From assembly GCA_964636685.1 (NCBI GenBank), contig CAZWUK010000004.1, positions 1 through 53,803 on the forward strand: 53,803 nt of DNA, written 5' to 3'. The DNA comes from CAZWUK01 sp964636685. Lineage in GTDB: Bacteria; Bacillota; Clostridia; Christensenellales; CAG-138. Made by a program: the position numbers and the translations under genes. The notes under the pieces are model-generated. The model worked only from the letters and a program-made list of their open reading frames with translations. It was not told where the DNA came from and ran no database searches. Positions 32,341 through 40,948 of this stretch are shown in pieces; position 1 is the first letter of the stretch, and the number at the start of each line of letters is the position of its first letter.

Positions 32341-32375
32341 AAGGGGGATGCGCAACGGTGCGCAGCCCCCTTTTC
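32341..32375 (+). terminator. Intrinsic terminator of metNIQ
   Basis: AAGGGGG-A-TGCGCA, loop ACGG, TGCGCA-G-CCCCCTT, then TT: a 13-bp stem with one symmetric mismatch (32341-32372). It could serve the convergent ZIP gene as well. Confidence 0.9.
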
Positions 32376-32401
32376 ATGTTCAAAAATAGTATAAGCCTGT
32401 A

Positions 32402-33256
32402 TCAGGCGAATATGACGACCATGCCGCACAGCATGCCGACGATCACGGCAAGCGCCGGAAGCTTGGAGCGCCACATGAGAATTGATTCAGGCAAAAGCTC
32501 GCCGAATACCACATACAGCATGGCGCCGCTTGCAAAGCTCAACGCGAGCGTATTCCAGACCACGCCCAGCGAGCCTAAGAGATAACCGATCAACGCGCCG
32601 AGTACGGTGGGAAGTCCGCTTAGGGCGGTAATCCAGATCGCGTGGCTGCGCTTTGTGCCGCCGGCGATCAAAGGAACCGCGACCGCCATGCCCTCCGGAA
32701 CGTTGTGAAGACCGATCACTGCCGCGATGAGGATGCCGCTGCCGGAAAAAACGTCTGTGGCGGTCGTTCCCGCATAAGCCGCGCCGATGACCATGCCCTC
32801 CGGGAGGTTGTGCAGCGCGATAGCGGCGGCCATGATAAGCCCGGCGGTAAAGAGACTGGATTGCTCCCTTTTATGCTCGCTGAAATGATCGCTGTGGATC
32901 AACTCGTCCAGATCGTCCGCTGTTTTTGGGTGCGATTCCTGATTGACGTGCGTGACCTCATGATTGGTGTTGCGGTCGATCCAGAAATTCAGAAGCGCGA
33001 TCAGCGCAAAGCCGAAAGCGATACCGGCAAGCACCAGCGGCAAATGCTCCGCTGTACGTGCTCCGGATGGAAACAATGCGCTGGAAACAAGATCGAAGCA
33101 TACCACCGCGAGCATGACGCCGCCCGCAAAGCTCAGAAGAAGACTGACCGTTTTTTTTGAATCCTTCCGGATACAGGCGCTAATCACGCCGCCAAGACCC
33201 GTGCCGCCTACGCCGGAAACGAACGTGATAAGCAGCACCCAAAGCAATATTGACAT
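32402..33256 (-). CDS. ZIP-family metal ion transporter
   Basis: 284 residues, eight membrane helices with a His/Asp-rich cytoplasmic loop (about 115-145, HSDHFSEHKREQ). Helix 4 contains ALHNLPEGM and helix 5 GLHNVPEGM, the paired metal-binding signatures of ZIP importers. The likely substrate is Zn or another divalent metal. ATG 33256 is used because GGGAGG precedes it. Single-gene unit. Confidence 0.93.
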   Translation of the reverse strand: MSILLWVLLITFVSGVGGTGLGGVISACIRKDSKKTVSLLLSFAGGVMLAVVCFDLVSSALFPSGARTAEHLPLVLAGIAFGFALIALLNFWIDRNTNHEVTHVNQESHPKTADDLDELIHSDHFSEHKREQSSLFTAGLIMAAAIALHNLPEGMVIGAAYAGTTATDVFSGSGILIAAVIGLHNVPEGMAVAVPLIAGGTKRSHAIWITALSGLPTVLGALIGYLLGSLGVVWNTLALSFASGAMLYVVFGELLPESILMWRSKLPALAVIVGMLCGMVVIFA

Positions 33257-33344
33257 AAAACCTCCCCGATATCTATCGAACCGGAGGATATTATAGCATA
33301 TCGCCATCTATTTGTTAACCGTGGCTAACTGATTTTTTATATGG

Positions 33345-33374
33345 AAAAAAGGCATCTGGTTTTCTCCGGATGCC
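33345..33374 (-). terminator. Intrinsic terminator of the G3P-dehydrogenase-like operon
   Basis: Minus strand GGCATCCGG, loop AGAAAA, CCAGATGCC (one G-A mismatch), then six T (33350-33345). Confidence 0.88.
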
Positions 33375-33388
33375 CTGAACGGTATGCC

Positions 33389-33733
33389 TTATAGATTTCT
33401 CGTTGCAACGAAGTTGACACCGGTACCCAGCACGTTTTCCGCCACAACGTCGCCGATGTGGACGGGGGAATGGACTTCAACGGCGTCCAGCACCCGCATG
33501 GCCTCCATGATCCTTCCCTTTGGCATTTCACCGTCGGTTTTGACGGGGCAGCGCGCATACAGTCCGCCCGTGAGCTTCACCGTAGAGGTAATGACGCGGG
33601 TGGGATTGATGAGCTCCTTTTTGCCGTAGGCTTCGCCGCGCTTGCAGGAAAAACCCGTAACCGCGTAGTCGTGGTCTTCGTCTACCGTCAGATAGCAGCC
33701 CTTGGGGCAAACAATACAAATCAGCTCTTTCAT
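33389..33733 (-). CDS. DUF1667-like cysteine-rich protein
   Basis: 114 residues. Four N-terminal Cys (C6-x2-C9-x3-C13 and C30) form a probable Fe-S or zinc site: ICIVCPKGC and FSCKRGEAY. DUF1667 proteins are encoded next to flavin oxidoreductases of the anaerobic glycerol-3-phosphate dehydrogenase type, exactly the context here. Probably the electron-transfer subunit. The start abuts the preceding stop. Confidence 0.88.
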   Translation of the reverse strand: MKELICIVCPKGCYLTVDEDHDYAVTGFSCKRGEAYGKKELINPTRVITSTVKLTGGLYARCPVKTDGEMPKGRIMEAMRVLDAVEVHSPVHIGDVVAENVLGTGVNFVATRNL

Positions 33734-35005
33734 TTATTTTTCCTCCGATGACAGCAAGGTCGTGATGCGAATTTGATCGCCCTTCACGCTTGCAAGCACC
33801 GACGCCGGCAGCGTGATTTTTTCCATTTCGCCCGGCGCGGCATAGGGACGCTTGACCTTCAAGAGTACCTCGTCGCCGCCTTCTACCAGAACGGTCAGAT
33901 CCCGGTAGACGTTGTTGACGCGGAAAAAGACGTCGATCGTGTCTCGCGTGGTATCGCGGTGGATTCGCTGCGGTACGGTATAGTTGACGCGGTCGCCCGC
34001 CTGCACGGCGATGCAGGCGCCGGTCGCGTTTTTGCCAAGCGTGTAAGCTGCGGCGGAAGCGCCCGCAAGACGGCTCTCCATGGTGACAAAATCGACCAGA
34101 TCATGTACGTGTACCACGTTGCCGCAGGCAAATACGCCGGACAGAGACGTTTCCATGGCTTCTGTGACCACCGCGCCGCTGGTACGGCGGTCGATCTCGA
34201 TATTCGCGTCGCGCGTGAGCTCATTTTCCGGGATCAGACCCACGGAGAGCAGCAGCGTATCGCAGTCAAATTCCTTTTCGCTGCCGGGGATGGGACGGCG
34301 TTTGTCGTCCACCTCCGAGATCACGACCTTTTCCAGACGGTGCTTGCCGATCACATTGGTCACTGTGTGCGACAGGTACAGCGGAATGCCGTAATCCTGA
34401 AGACACTGGACGATGTTGCGGTTGAGTCCGTTGCAGTAGGGCATCAATTCCACGCAGGCCAGCACCTTGGCGCCCTCCAGCGTGAGACGGCGCGCCATGA
34501 TGAGCCCAATGTCGCCGCTGCCGAGAATGACGACGCGCTTGCCGACCATGTAGCCCTCCAGATTGACATAGCGCTGCGCGGTGCCGGCGGTCAAAACGCC
34601 TGCCGGACGGTCGCCGGGGATACCGATGGCGCCGCGGGTACGCTCCCGACAGCCCATGGAGAGGACGATTGCGCCCGCATGCAGCATCTCATAGCCGTTT
34701 TCTTCGCTGACGCAGCAAACGGTCTTGTCTTCGCCGATATGCAGCAGCATGGTGTTTGTTTTGCTTTCAATACCCGCGTCTGCAAGCTCGGCGATAAAGC
34801 GCGCGGCATATTCCGGCCCTGTCAGTTCGGTCTTGAAGTAATGCAGACCAAAGCCGCTGTGGATGCACTGGTTCAAGATGCCGCCGAGGCAATGATCGCG
34901 TTCAATAATCAGTACGCTTCCCGCGCCGTTCTCCTTAGCGGAGAGTGCCGCCGCAAGTCCCGCCGGGCCGCCGCCGATAACGATCACATCGTATTGCTTT
35001 CTCAT
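33734..35005 (-). CDS. FAD/NAD(P)-dependent oxidoreductase
   Basis: 423 residues. N-terminal FAD-binding VIGGGPAGLAAA; GGILNQCIHSGFG near residue 41, typical of flavin enzymes that partner GlpA-like dehydrogenases; second dinucleotide site VVILGSGDIGL about 173-183; FACGNVVHVHDLVD near 312 for FAD. It probably passes electrons between the G3P-dehydrogenase-like subunit and NAD or a quinone via the DUF1667 protein. ATG overlaps the stop of the preceding gene by 4 nt. Confidence 0.9.
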   Translation of the reverse strand: MRKQYDVIVIGGGPAGLAAALSAKENGAGSVLIIERDHCLGGILNQCIHSGFGLHYFKTELTGPEYAARFIAELADAGIESKTNTMLLHIGEDKTVCCVSEENGYEMLHAGAIVLSMGCRERTRGAIGIPGDRPAGVLTAGTAQRYVNLEGYMVGKRVVILGSGDIGLIMARRLTLEGAKVLACVELMPYCNGLNRNIVQCLQDYGIPLYLSHTVTNVIGKHRLEKVVISEVDDKRRPIPGSEKEFDCDTLLLSVGLIPENELTRDANIEIDRRTSGAVVTEAMETSLSGVFACGNVVHVHDLVDFVTMESRLAGASAAAYTLGKNATGACIAVQAGDRVNYTVPQRIHRDTTRDTIDVFFRVNNVYRDLTVLVEGGDEVLLKVKRPYAAPGEMEKITLPASVLASVKGDQIRITTLLSSEEK

Positions 35006-36441
35006 CTTGCCGCCTCCTTGGTCTTGCCGGTCACGATATAGGAGCCTTCTTCGTCAAGCAGGACGTCTTCATACGCAACGCCCAGCTCGCGCGCGAGGAT
35101 GCTGTGTACCTGCGGCCCGCAAAAGCCGCCCTGACAGCGCCCCATACCGGCGTTGCAGCGGCGCTTGATCGCGTCAATGCTGCGCGGCACGATGGGACGG
35201 TGAATGGCTTCCACGATCTCGCCTTCGGTGACGGTTTCACAGCGGCACACGATATGCCCGTAAAGCGGATTTTCGGCAACGACCTTTTGACGCTGTTCAT
35301 CGGAAAGCTCGCGGAACTTGATACGCGTGCGCTCATCGATAAACTGCGCTTTTTTGCGAAGCTTTAAGCCGCATTTTTCCAGCAGCTCCACACCCATCAC
35401 CCCAATGGCGGGCGCGGCGGAAAGACCGGGCGAACGAATGCCTGCAAGGTTGATAAAGCCTTGGCAGACGGGAGATTCTTCAATCACAAAGTCGGGGCTG
35501 TCCGTGTTGGGACGCACGCCCGCGTATTCATGGATGATCTGTCGAAAATCGACGCCGGGAACGGAACGGCGTCCCGCTTCCTGCAAACGATGCAGCCGCT
35601 CGGGGTCGGTGGCGACGTCGTCGGCCTCTTTGACCGGGAAAGCATCCGGCCCGACGATCAGGTTGCCGTGTACGGTCGGCGCAACGAGAATGCCCTTGCC
35701 GTCCTTGGTGGGGCAGGGGAACACGATGGAGTTGATGAGCGAACCTTGATTTTTGTCCAGCACATAGTATTCTCCACAGGTGTGCAGCGGCGTGAAATCA
35801 TGCCCGCCGACCATGGCATGCACATCCGCGGCATATGGCCCCGCGGCGTTGACGACGTACTTTGCAGAAAAATCGCCTTGGTTCGTATGGACGTTGAAGG
35901 CGTCATTCTGCTTGTCGATGCCGGTTACCTTGGTGGAAAGATGCACTTCAGCGCCGTTTTTGACGGCGGTTTCCGCGAGCGCGATTGCAAGCTCCCAAGG
36001 GTTCACGATGGCGGACGAGGTCACGTACAGCGCACCCAATACATCGGGACTGAGATTTTTCTCCAGCGCGCGGGCTTCGTCGCCGGAAAGAATCTCCATT
36101 CCGGGCACGCCGTTTTTCTGACCGCGTTCATACAGCGCTTGGAGCGTTTCCTGATCTTCCTCGGTAAAAGCCAGCACGAACGTGGGGATTTCCCGACGTT
36201 CCACATCAAGCTTTTGGCACAGATCCTTTGCCATACGCACACCCTGCACATTCAGCTTTGCAGCAAGGCTTCCGGCAGCCGCGTCAAAGCCGGAATGCAG
36301 GATGGCGCTGTTTGCCTTGGTCGTGCCGTTGGCAACATCGTTATCCTTTTCCAGCACGGCGATTTTGAGATCATACCGGGACAGCTCGTAGGCTGTTGCC
36401 GCGCCGATAATCCCGCCGCCAATGATGATAACATCATACAT
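35002..36441 (-). CDS. FAD-dependent glycerol-3-phosphate dehydrogenase-like protein with BFD-type [2Fe-2S] domain
   Basis: 479 residues. GGGIIGAATAYELSRYDLKI is the FAD site; the central DAO fold (FGxN-type loops, RPNTDSPDFVIEE) matches GlpA/LhgO-type dehydrogenases. The C-terminal about 80 residues are a BFD-like domain with Cys399, Cys401, Cys436 and Cys441 (CRCETV and GRCQGGFC) for a [2Fe-2S] cluster. It is expected to oxidise sn-glycerol-3-phosphate or a related 2-hydroxyacid and feed electrons to its two partners. First gene of the operon; start with GGAGG. Confidence 0.9.
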   Translation of the reverse strand: MYDVIIIGGGIIGAATAYELSRYDLKIAVLEKDNDVANGTTKANSAILHSGFDAAAGSLAAKLNVQGVRMAKDLCQKLDVERREIPTFVLAFTEEDQETLQALYERGQKNGVPGMEILSGDEARALEKNLSPDVLGALYVTSSAIVNPWELAIALAETAVKNGAEVHLSTKVTGIDKQNDAFNVHTNQGDFSAKYVVNAAGPYAADVHAMVGGHDFTPLHTCGEYYVLDKNQGSLINSIVFPCPTKDGKGILVAPTVHGNLIVGPDAFPVKEADDVATDPERLHRLQEAGRRSVPGVDFRQIIHEYAGVRPNTDSPDFVIEESPVCQGFINLAGIRSPGLSAAPAIGVMGVELLEKCGLKLRKKAQFIDERTRIKFRELSDEQRQKVVAENPLYGHIVCRCETVTEGEIVEAIHRPIVPRSIDAIKRRCNAGMGRCQGGFCGPQVHSILARELGVAYEDVLLDEEGSYIVTGKTKEAAR

Positions 36442-36578
36442 AGTTGGCTTGTCCTCCGTTTTCTTATTTCAAACCGCCATGCTGTCATACACAATAATGG
36501 CGAACGGCATTGTCCGATCGATTCGGGCGTTCCGTTCGTCACCCAGGCAGCGCGCTTTGGCGGTTGCTACGCTGACAT
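36442..36578 (-). ncRNA. Candidate structured 5' leader of the G3P-dehydrogenase-like operon
   Basis: The leader is about 130 nt. On the transcript, nested long-range pairings can be drawn: AACCGCC (36565-36559) with GGCGGTT (36478-36472); GCTG (36551-36548) with CAGC (36484-36481); CGAACGG (36538-36532) with CCGTTCG (36507-36501); and CCGA (36526-36523) with TCGG (36517-36514). One closing helix enclosing others is the shape of a riboswitch or protein-binding leader. No known riboswitch consensus is recognised. The leader can also be read as an uninterrupted 33-codon frame, so a coding explanation is not excluded. Confidence 0.45.
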
Positions 36579-36579
36579 C

Positions 36580-36616
36580 ATTATAAATTTCACAAAAACA
36601 ATTGTCAATTCGACAA
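36580..36616 (-). promoter_or_regulatory. Consensus promoter and operator-like palindrome
   Basis: Minus strand TTGACA (36608-36603), 17-nt spacer, TATAAT (36585-36580): exact consensus. The -35 is overlapped by TTGTC-GAATT-GACAA (36616-36602), a perfect inverted repeat that could bind a repressor. Confidence 0.88.
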
Positions 36617-36749
36617 ACACCCAAAACACGGTCAAAATGGCAAGTTGGTAAATTTTTATCGAATTGGAACCTGCCTCTTATCCGGCGTTTTTCACAACCG
36701 CATAAAAGTGCTCTCGTTAGCCTTTCCGCCGTGGCGCGCGCTATGCAAA
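36617..36749. other. Intergenic stretch without recognisable content
   Basis: Between the G3P-operon promoter and the aspartokinase terminator I see no ORF, promoter or repeat. Confidence 0.5.
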
Positions 36750-36779
36750 TCGGGCGGCTGCAATCAAGCAGCCGCCCGA
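36750..36779 (-). terminator. Strong hairpin terminator after aspartokinase
   Basis: Perfect 12-bp stem TCGGGCGGCTGC / GCAGCCGCCCGA with a 6-nt loop, 22 bp past the stop. The minus-strand T-run is short (TTTGC). Confidence 0.75.
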
Positions 36780-36801
36780 CTATTTGCTTTTTACAACACC
36801 A

Positions 36802-38118
36802 TTACTTAAAGGCGTTGTAGATGGCACGCACGGCGGTCTTAAAATCGTCGCTTTCGACGCCGACGATGATGTTCATTTCCGAGGAACCCTGATCGATCAT
36901 GCGCACGTTGACGCCCGCGCCGCACAGTGCGGTGAATAGCTTCGCTGAAACGCCGATGCTGCGCACCATGCCCTTGCCGACGGTGGCAATCAGCGCCATA
37001 TTGGAGTGCAGCTCGATGGACTTTGGCTCGCAGTCGCGCTGGATCTCGCGCAGCACGGATTCCAGATGCTCTTTGAGCTTTTCATCGGAGATGACGAGCG
37101 ACATCGTGTCGATTCCCGAGGGAACGTGCTCAAAGGAAACGTTATACCGGTCAAGCACGCGCAGCAGACGATAGCCAAAGCCGATCTCGTTTTGCATGTT
37201 GTCCTTGAACACCGTGATGACGGTGAAGCCGGTCTTTCCGGCAATACCGGTCAGAACGCCTTCACGCTGGTAATACTTGAGGTAGCTGTCCGGGATGACC
37301 ATGGTGCCCTCTTCCTCGGGCTTGTTGGTGTTGCGGACATTGATGGGGATGTGCGCGCGGCGAACGGGGAAGATCGAGTCCTCATGCAGCACCGTGGCGC
37401 CCATGTAGGAAAGCTCGCGCAGCTCCGAATAGGTCACGATGCGGATAACCTTGGGATTTTCTACAATCCTGGGATCGGCCATCAAAAAGCCGGAGACGTC
37501 CGTCCAGTTTTCATAGACGTCCGCATGCGCCGCGCGCGCGACAATGGCGCCGGTGATGTCTGAGCCGCCGCGCGAGAAGGTCTTGATGTTGCCGTCGCGC
37601 TTTCTGCCGTAGAAGCCGGGGACGACGACGTTTTGCTTGCCCTCGAGCCGCTGCGTCCAGTTCTGCGTCGTTTCGTCGTCGTAGGTGCCGTCGGAATGAA
37701 AGCAGATCAGTTCAGAAGCATCCATGAATTCAAAGCCGAGAAAATCCGCAAGCAGGATGCCGCACAGATATTCGCCGCGGCTTGCGATATAGTCTTGACT
37801 TGCGCCGTTTTCAATGTCCTTGTAGATGGCGTCCAATTCCAGCCGGATATTCGTCTTGAGCGCGAGATCCTTTTCAATGGACAGATACCGGTCGGCGATC
37901 TGCTGAAAGGTATCGGAATAATCGAGCCCCTGATCGGCCTTTGCAAAGCAGAGGTACAGAAGGTCTGTGATCTTCTCGTCGCCGATAAAGCGTTTGCCGG
38001 GTGCGGACGGCACAACGAATTTGCGCGCTGCGTCCGCACGGACGATTTCGCGGACTTTTTGGAATTGCCCGGCGTCGGCCATGGAGCTGCCGCCGAATTT
38101 GGTTACTTTCATTGCCAT
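36802..38118 (-). CDS. lysC: Aspartate kinase
   Basis: 438 residues. Aspartokinase signature KFGGSSMAD at residues 7-15, FSRGGSDITGAIVA in the catalytic domain, and two C-terminal ACT domains (about 300-438; GKGMVRSIGVSAKLFTAL is the second), which bind Lys or Thr for feedback control. It phosphorylates L-aspartate as the first step to lysine, threonine and methionine. The single-chain monofunctional form is of the YclM type; no homoserine dehydrogenase is fused. GGAG precedes ATG 38118. Probably cotranscribed with the DUF1015 gene upstream. Confidence 0.93.
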   Translation of the reverse strand: MAMKVTKFGGSSMADAGQFQKVREIVRADAARKFVVPSAPGKRFIGDEKITDLLYLCFAKADQGLDYSDTFQQIADRYLSIEKDLALKTNIRLELDAIYKDIENGASQDYIASRGEYLCGILLADFLGFEFMDASELICFHSDGTYDDETTQNWTQRLEGKQNVVVPGFYGRKRDGNIKTFSRGGSDITGAIVARAAHADVYENWTDVSGFLMADPRIVENPKVIRIVTYSELRELSYMGATVLHEDSIFPVRRAHIPINVRNTNKPEEEGTMVIPDSYLKYYQREGVLTGIAGKTGFTVITVFKDNMQNEIGFGYRLLRVLDRYNVSFEHVPSGIDTMSLVISDEKLKEHLESVLREIQRDCEPKSIELHSNMALIATVGKGMVRSIGVSAKLFTALCGAGVNVRMIDQGSSEMNIIVGVESDDFKTAVRAIYNAFK

Positions 38119-38233
38119 TGGTTGTTTCTCCAGTTCTCAGGTTTGTGCTTTTTTATCGGTCGGCAAAAAAGCAAAAGCCGAATGGGAAGCGGCGATTTTG
38201 TCGGGGACGGCCCGATTCCTCGCCGCGAGGCGC

Positions 38234-39550
38234 TCATTCTTCGATCAGACGGCATTCCATGTAGTAGCGCTTTTCGTTGGCTTCGCCCATGGAAAAGGTC
38301 TTGCGGGGCAGCGCGCCGTCGTAGACGACGGTGGGGAACAGCTCGCTCTTTTGCATGGCGGGAAGCAAAAAGCCTACCGCGTTGTCGCCGGAAGCAAGCT
38401 GGCGCACGACGTCCGTCCCGTGGATATAGTCTACCTCCGCTTCGGGGAAGTCCCCGCGGACGGCGTCGAGGGCGTTTTGCAGCGTACCGACTGCTAGCTG
38501 CTGTGCAGGATGCGGGATGACAAACGCACCGCTGCGGGACTTGGTGCAGAACGGAAGCACGTGCGCTTCGCCGGAGACCGGCTTTTCGGCGTCGTTCAGG
38601 ATCTCCGCGCTGCCATTTTGCGCTCGCATGACTTCCAGCAGCCGCAGAATCGCCGTTTCACCGTCCAAACCGAAAAGGACGCGATGGATTGGCTCAAAGA
38701 CGATGCCGTCGTCATGGACGTTTTCCACCTCGACCAGCGCGTAGCGGGCGGGGTGCTCGGCAATCCGGTCGGCGGGCAGCGTCGCTTTGATCTTTTCCCA
38801 GTTGGCCTTTGCGGTGGCAAAGCTGTGGTTGCCGTCGCCCATGGCAAATAGCAGCGGCGCATGCTCGCCGTATTTTTGACGGAAGGCGTCGGCGTCGGTC
38901 AGCGCGGCAAGCGCATTCAGCACCTGGCAGATGTCGGCGGGCTGATCGATAAGCTCGCCTTTCATGTGACCGCCGTCCAGCATCAGATCCGTATCGTACA
39001 GTACTTTATCGTCGCCAACGGCAGAAACAAGCGGTTCAATCACCGTTTTGCCGGGGTCGTCGATCAAAACCAAAATATGCGGCAGCTCGATGGGCGCGCC
39101 CTCACGAATGCGCAGACGCGGCGGAATGCGATCCACGATCGTGCCCTCGGTGGCACGAATGAGCGTGGTCGCTCCCTTATGATAATCATACTGCTCAAGA
39201 TCGAGCGCCATCACAAGACCGCGGCGGGTTTTTCCGGCGACGGTGCGCGTGACAAGAACAAAGCCCTGCGGCAGCGTTTCCAGAACGCCGTTTGCCATAT
39301 AGGCGCGCATATTTTTGCGAATGTCTGCAATGCGATCGGTTTCGTCCGCTTTGCCGAGAAAGGCTTCCGGCAAAAACAGATCGAGGGTTGACGGCGCGTT
39401 ACCCACGATGCTGCGCGCTTTTTGCCAATACTCCGGCTGGGAGGTGAACTGGTCGCAGGCAACGATTGCCCACTTATAGAAGTCGGTACCTTGTTTCGGG
39501 AGCATGACATGCGGTACGAGTACGCCGACGCGATTTTCATAACGATCCAT
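38234..39550 (-). CDS. DUF1015 family protein
   Basis: 438 residues from ATG 39550 (AGGAGG upstream). Landmarks of DUF1015 are the opening VGVLVPHVMLP, QFTSQPEYW, the central DGNHSFATAKANWE (GDGNHS) and PRYALVEVENVHD-like strand. Proteins of this family are widespread beside serine or amino-acid metabolism genes; some act as kinases on amino acids, but the role here is unproven. Its location before aspartokinase in one transcription unit suggests a role in amino-acid metabolism. Confidence 0.9.
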   Translation of the reverse strand: MDRYENRVGVLVPHVMLPKQGTDFYKWAIVACDQFTSQPEYWQKARSIVGNAPSTLDLFLPEAFLGKADETDRIADIRKNMRAYMANGVLETLPQGFVLVTRTVAGKTRRGLVMALDLEQYDYHKGATTLIRATEGTIVDRIPPRLRIREGAPIELPHILVLIDDPGKTVIEPLVSAVGDDKVLYDTDLMLDGGHMKGELIDQPADICQVLNALAALTDADAFRQKYGEHAPLLFAMGDGNHSFATAKANWEKIKATLPADRIAEHPARYALVEVENVHDDGIVFEPIHRVLFGLDGETAILRLLEVMRAQNGSAEILNDAEKPVSGEAHVLPFCTKSRSGAFVIPHPAQQLAVGTLQNALDAVRGDFPEAEVDYIHGTDVVRQLASGDNAVGFLLPAMQKSELFPTVVYDGALPRKTFSMGEANEKRYYMECRLIEE

Positions 39551-39594
39551 GAGAAGCCTCCTGTACAATCATATTCGCGATAAAACCCAAAAAT

Positions 39595-39623
39595 ATTATA
39601 TCCTGCCGGAGGCGCTCTGGCAA
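39595..39623 (-). promoter_or_regulatory. Promoter of the DUF1015-lysC unit
   Basis: Minus strand TTGCCA (39623-39618), 17-nt spacer, TATAAT (39600-39595). Confidence 0.78.
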
Positions 39624-39760
39624 GCATGCCGGAAGAATCCGCGAGGATATATTCAAAAACGGGTGACGACCAAAACGAGAAAAACGTCGAAATTTGTTGC
39701 GAAATTGTTATCAAACGATAGCCAAAGTGTAAACAGTCGCAAAAATGACGACGGCGGTAT

Positions 39761-39788
39761 TTGTATTGTTTTTTGCCCATGTTATAGT
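39761..39788 (+). promoter_or_regulatory. Promoter giving a probably leaderless phosphoesterase mRNA
   Basis: TTGTAT (39761-39766), 16-nt spacer, TATAGT (39783-39788), then six bases to ATG 39795. No Shine-Dalgarno site is present. Confidence 0.5.
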
Positions 39789-39794
39789 GATTTT

Positions 39795-40841
39795 ATGAAA
39801 AAATGCCATACATGTATTCGTATGCTGCTCTACTTGCTGCCGCTGCTGCTGATTGGCTGCGGACAGGCAGTGAGCGCGCCGGAAACGACATATTTCTGGT
39901 CGGCGACCCCAACGGCAACTCCAACCGAGTCGCCGGCGCCTACGCCCACACCGGAACCGATCACAGCACCCGACGGGTGCTATACATTTGCGTGGATGTC
40001 GGATACACAGTATTACAGCCGCAGCTTTCCGGACATCTATCATGCAATGACCGAGTTTCTTGCGGCGGAACGGGAGCGGCTGAAGCTTGTCTACGTGATC
40101 CATACGGGAGATCTTGTCAACGATTACGACTCCACCTATCAGTGGCAGATCGCGGATCATGCGATGCGGGAGCTTGGCGATATTCCATACGGCTGCCTTG
40201 CCGGCAATCATGATGTGCACGGAACTCGCGCCAAGTATGAAAACTTTCAAAAGTACTTTGGCGACGCACGTTTTGAAAACGCGCCGTACCGTCTGGCGAG
40301 CTACCAAAACAATCGCGGACATGCCGACGGTATTGAGGCGGGTGATACTTCTTATCTGTTTGTATACCTCGGGTATCCCATCGATGAGGAGAGCATGAAT
40401 TGGGCGAACGGCGTATTGGCTGCGTATCCGGAGCGTATCGGCATACTGTGCCTGCACGATTACTTTGACAACAGCGCCGCGCTTACCAAGCAGGGACAGC
40501 TTGCCTATGACAATATCGTGACAAAGAACGACAATCTGTATTTTGTGCTCTGCGGACATCGCTACAATTCCGCCTGCATCACTGAGGAGATCCCCACCGC
40601 GGACGGAGCGACCCGCACGGTCTACCAGATGATCGTCAACTATCAGGCGTCCGGCAAGGAGGGCGGGCTGGGCTACATGCGCTTTTTGCAGGTTGACGAA
40701 AAGGCGGGCGAGATCCGCATGTACAATTACTCGCCGCTGCTTTCCGACTACCGGTATTATGACGAGCCGGAGCATCGTTCGGAGAATTACGCGTTTGACG
40801 TTGCGGGGGAACAGCAGACGATTCCGATCCCGTGGAAATAA
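39795..40841 (+). CDS. Metallophosphoesterase lipoprotein
   Basis: 348 residues. Lipoprotein signal MKKCHTCIRMLLYLLPLLLI in part, with lipobox LIGC near residue 19; then a Thr/Pro-rich spacer (TPTATPTESPAPTPTPEP) lifting the domain off the membrane. Calcineurin-like motifs: WMSDTQYY, HTGDLVND, GNHDVHG, LCLHDYF and LCGHRYN. The first motif has Gln where many family members have His. It probably cleaves a phosphoester of a wall or extracellular compound; the substrate is unknown. Monocistronic. Confidence 0.88.
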   Translation: MKKCHTCIRMLLYLLPLLLIGCGQAVSAPETTYFWSATPTATPTESPAPTPTPEPITAPDGCYTFAWMSDTQYYSRSFPDIYHAMTEFLAAERERLKLVYVIHTGDLVNDYDSTYQWQIADHAMRELGDIPYGCLAGNHDVHGTRAKYENFQKYFGDARFENAPYRLASYQNNRGHADGIEAGDTSYLFVYLGYPIDEESMNWANGVLAAYPERIGILCLHDYFDNSAALTKQGQLAYDNIVTKNDNLYFVLCGHRYNSACITEEIPTADGATRTVYQMIVNYQASGKEGGLGYMRFLQVDEKAGEIRMYNYSPLLSDYRYYDEPEHRSENYAFDVAGEQQTIPIPWK

Positions 40842-40866
40842 AATGTGAGAAAAGTATATATTTTTC

Positions 40867-40895
40867 TTGACAACCGCGTGAAATGATGGTAGATT
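40867..40895 (+). promoter_or_regulatory. Promoter of the small membrane protein gene
   Basis: TTGACA (40867-40872), 17-nt spacer, TAGATT (40890-40895). Confidence 0.7.
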
Positions 40896-40948
40896 AACCC
40901 CAATATCATATATTCTATATGAAGCCGAGACGAAAGGAGAACGCGAAA

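Noticed and set aside
33773..35041. 422-codon open frame antisense to the FAD oxidoreductase gene
   Set aside because: Mirror of a clearly conserved flavoprotein; composition typical of an antisense shadow.
36252..36542. 96-codon minus-strand ORF overlapping the start of the G3P-dehydrogenase-like gene
   Set aside because: Runs out of frame into a conserved coding sequence and lacks a ribosome site; the region is better read as an untranslated leader.
36580..36616. Rex (redox repressor) binding site over the G3P-operon promoter
   Set aside because: The palindrome TTGTC-N5-GACAA and the nearby TTGTGAAATTTATAA do not match the full TTGTGAA-N4-TTCACAA consensus.
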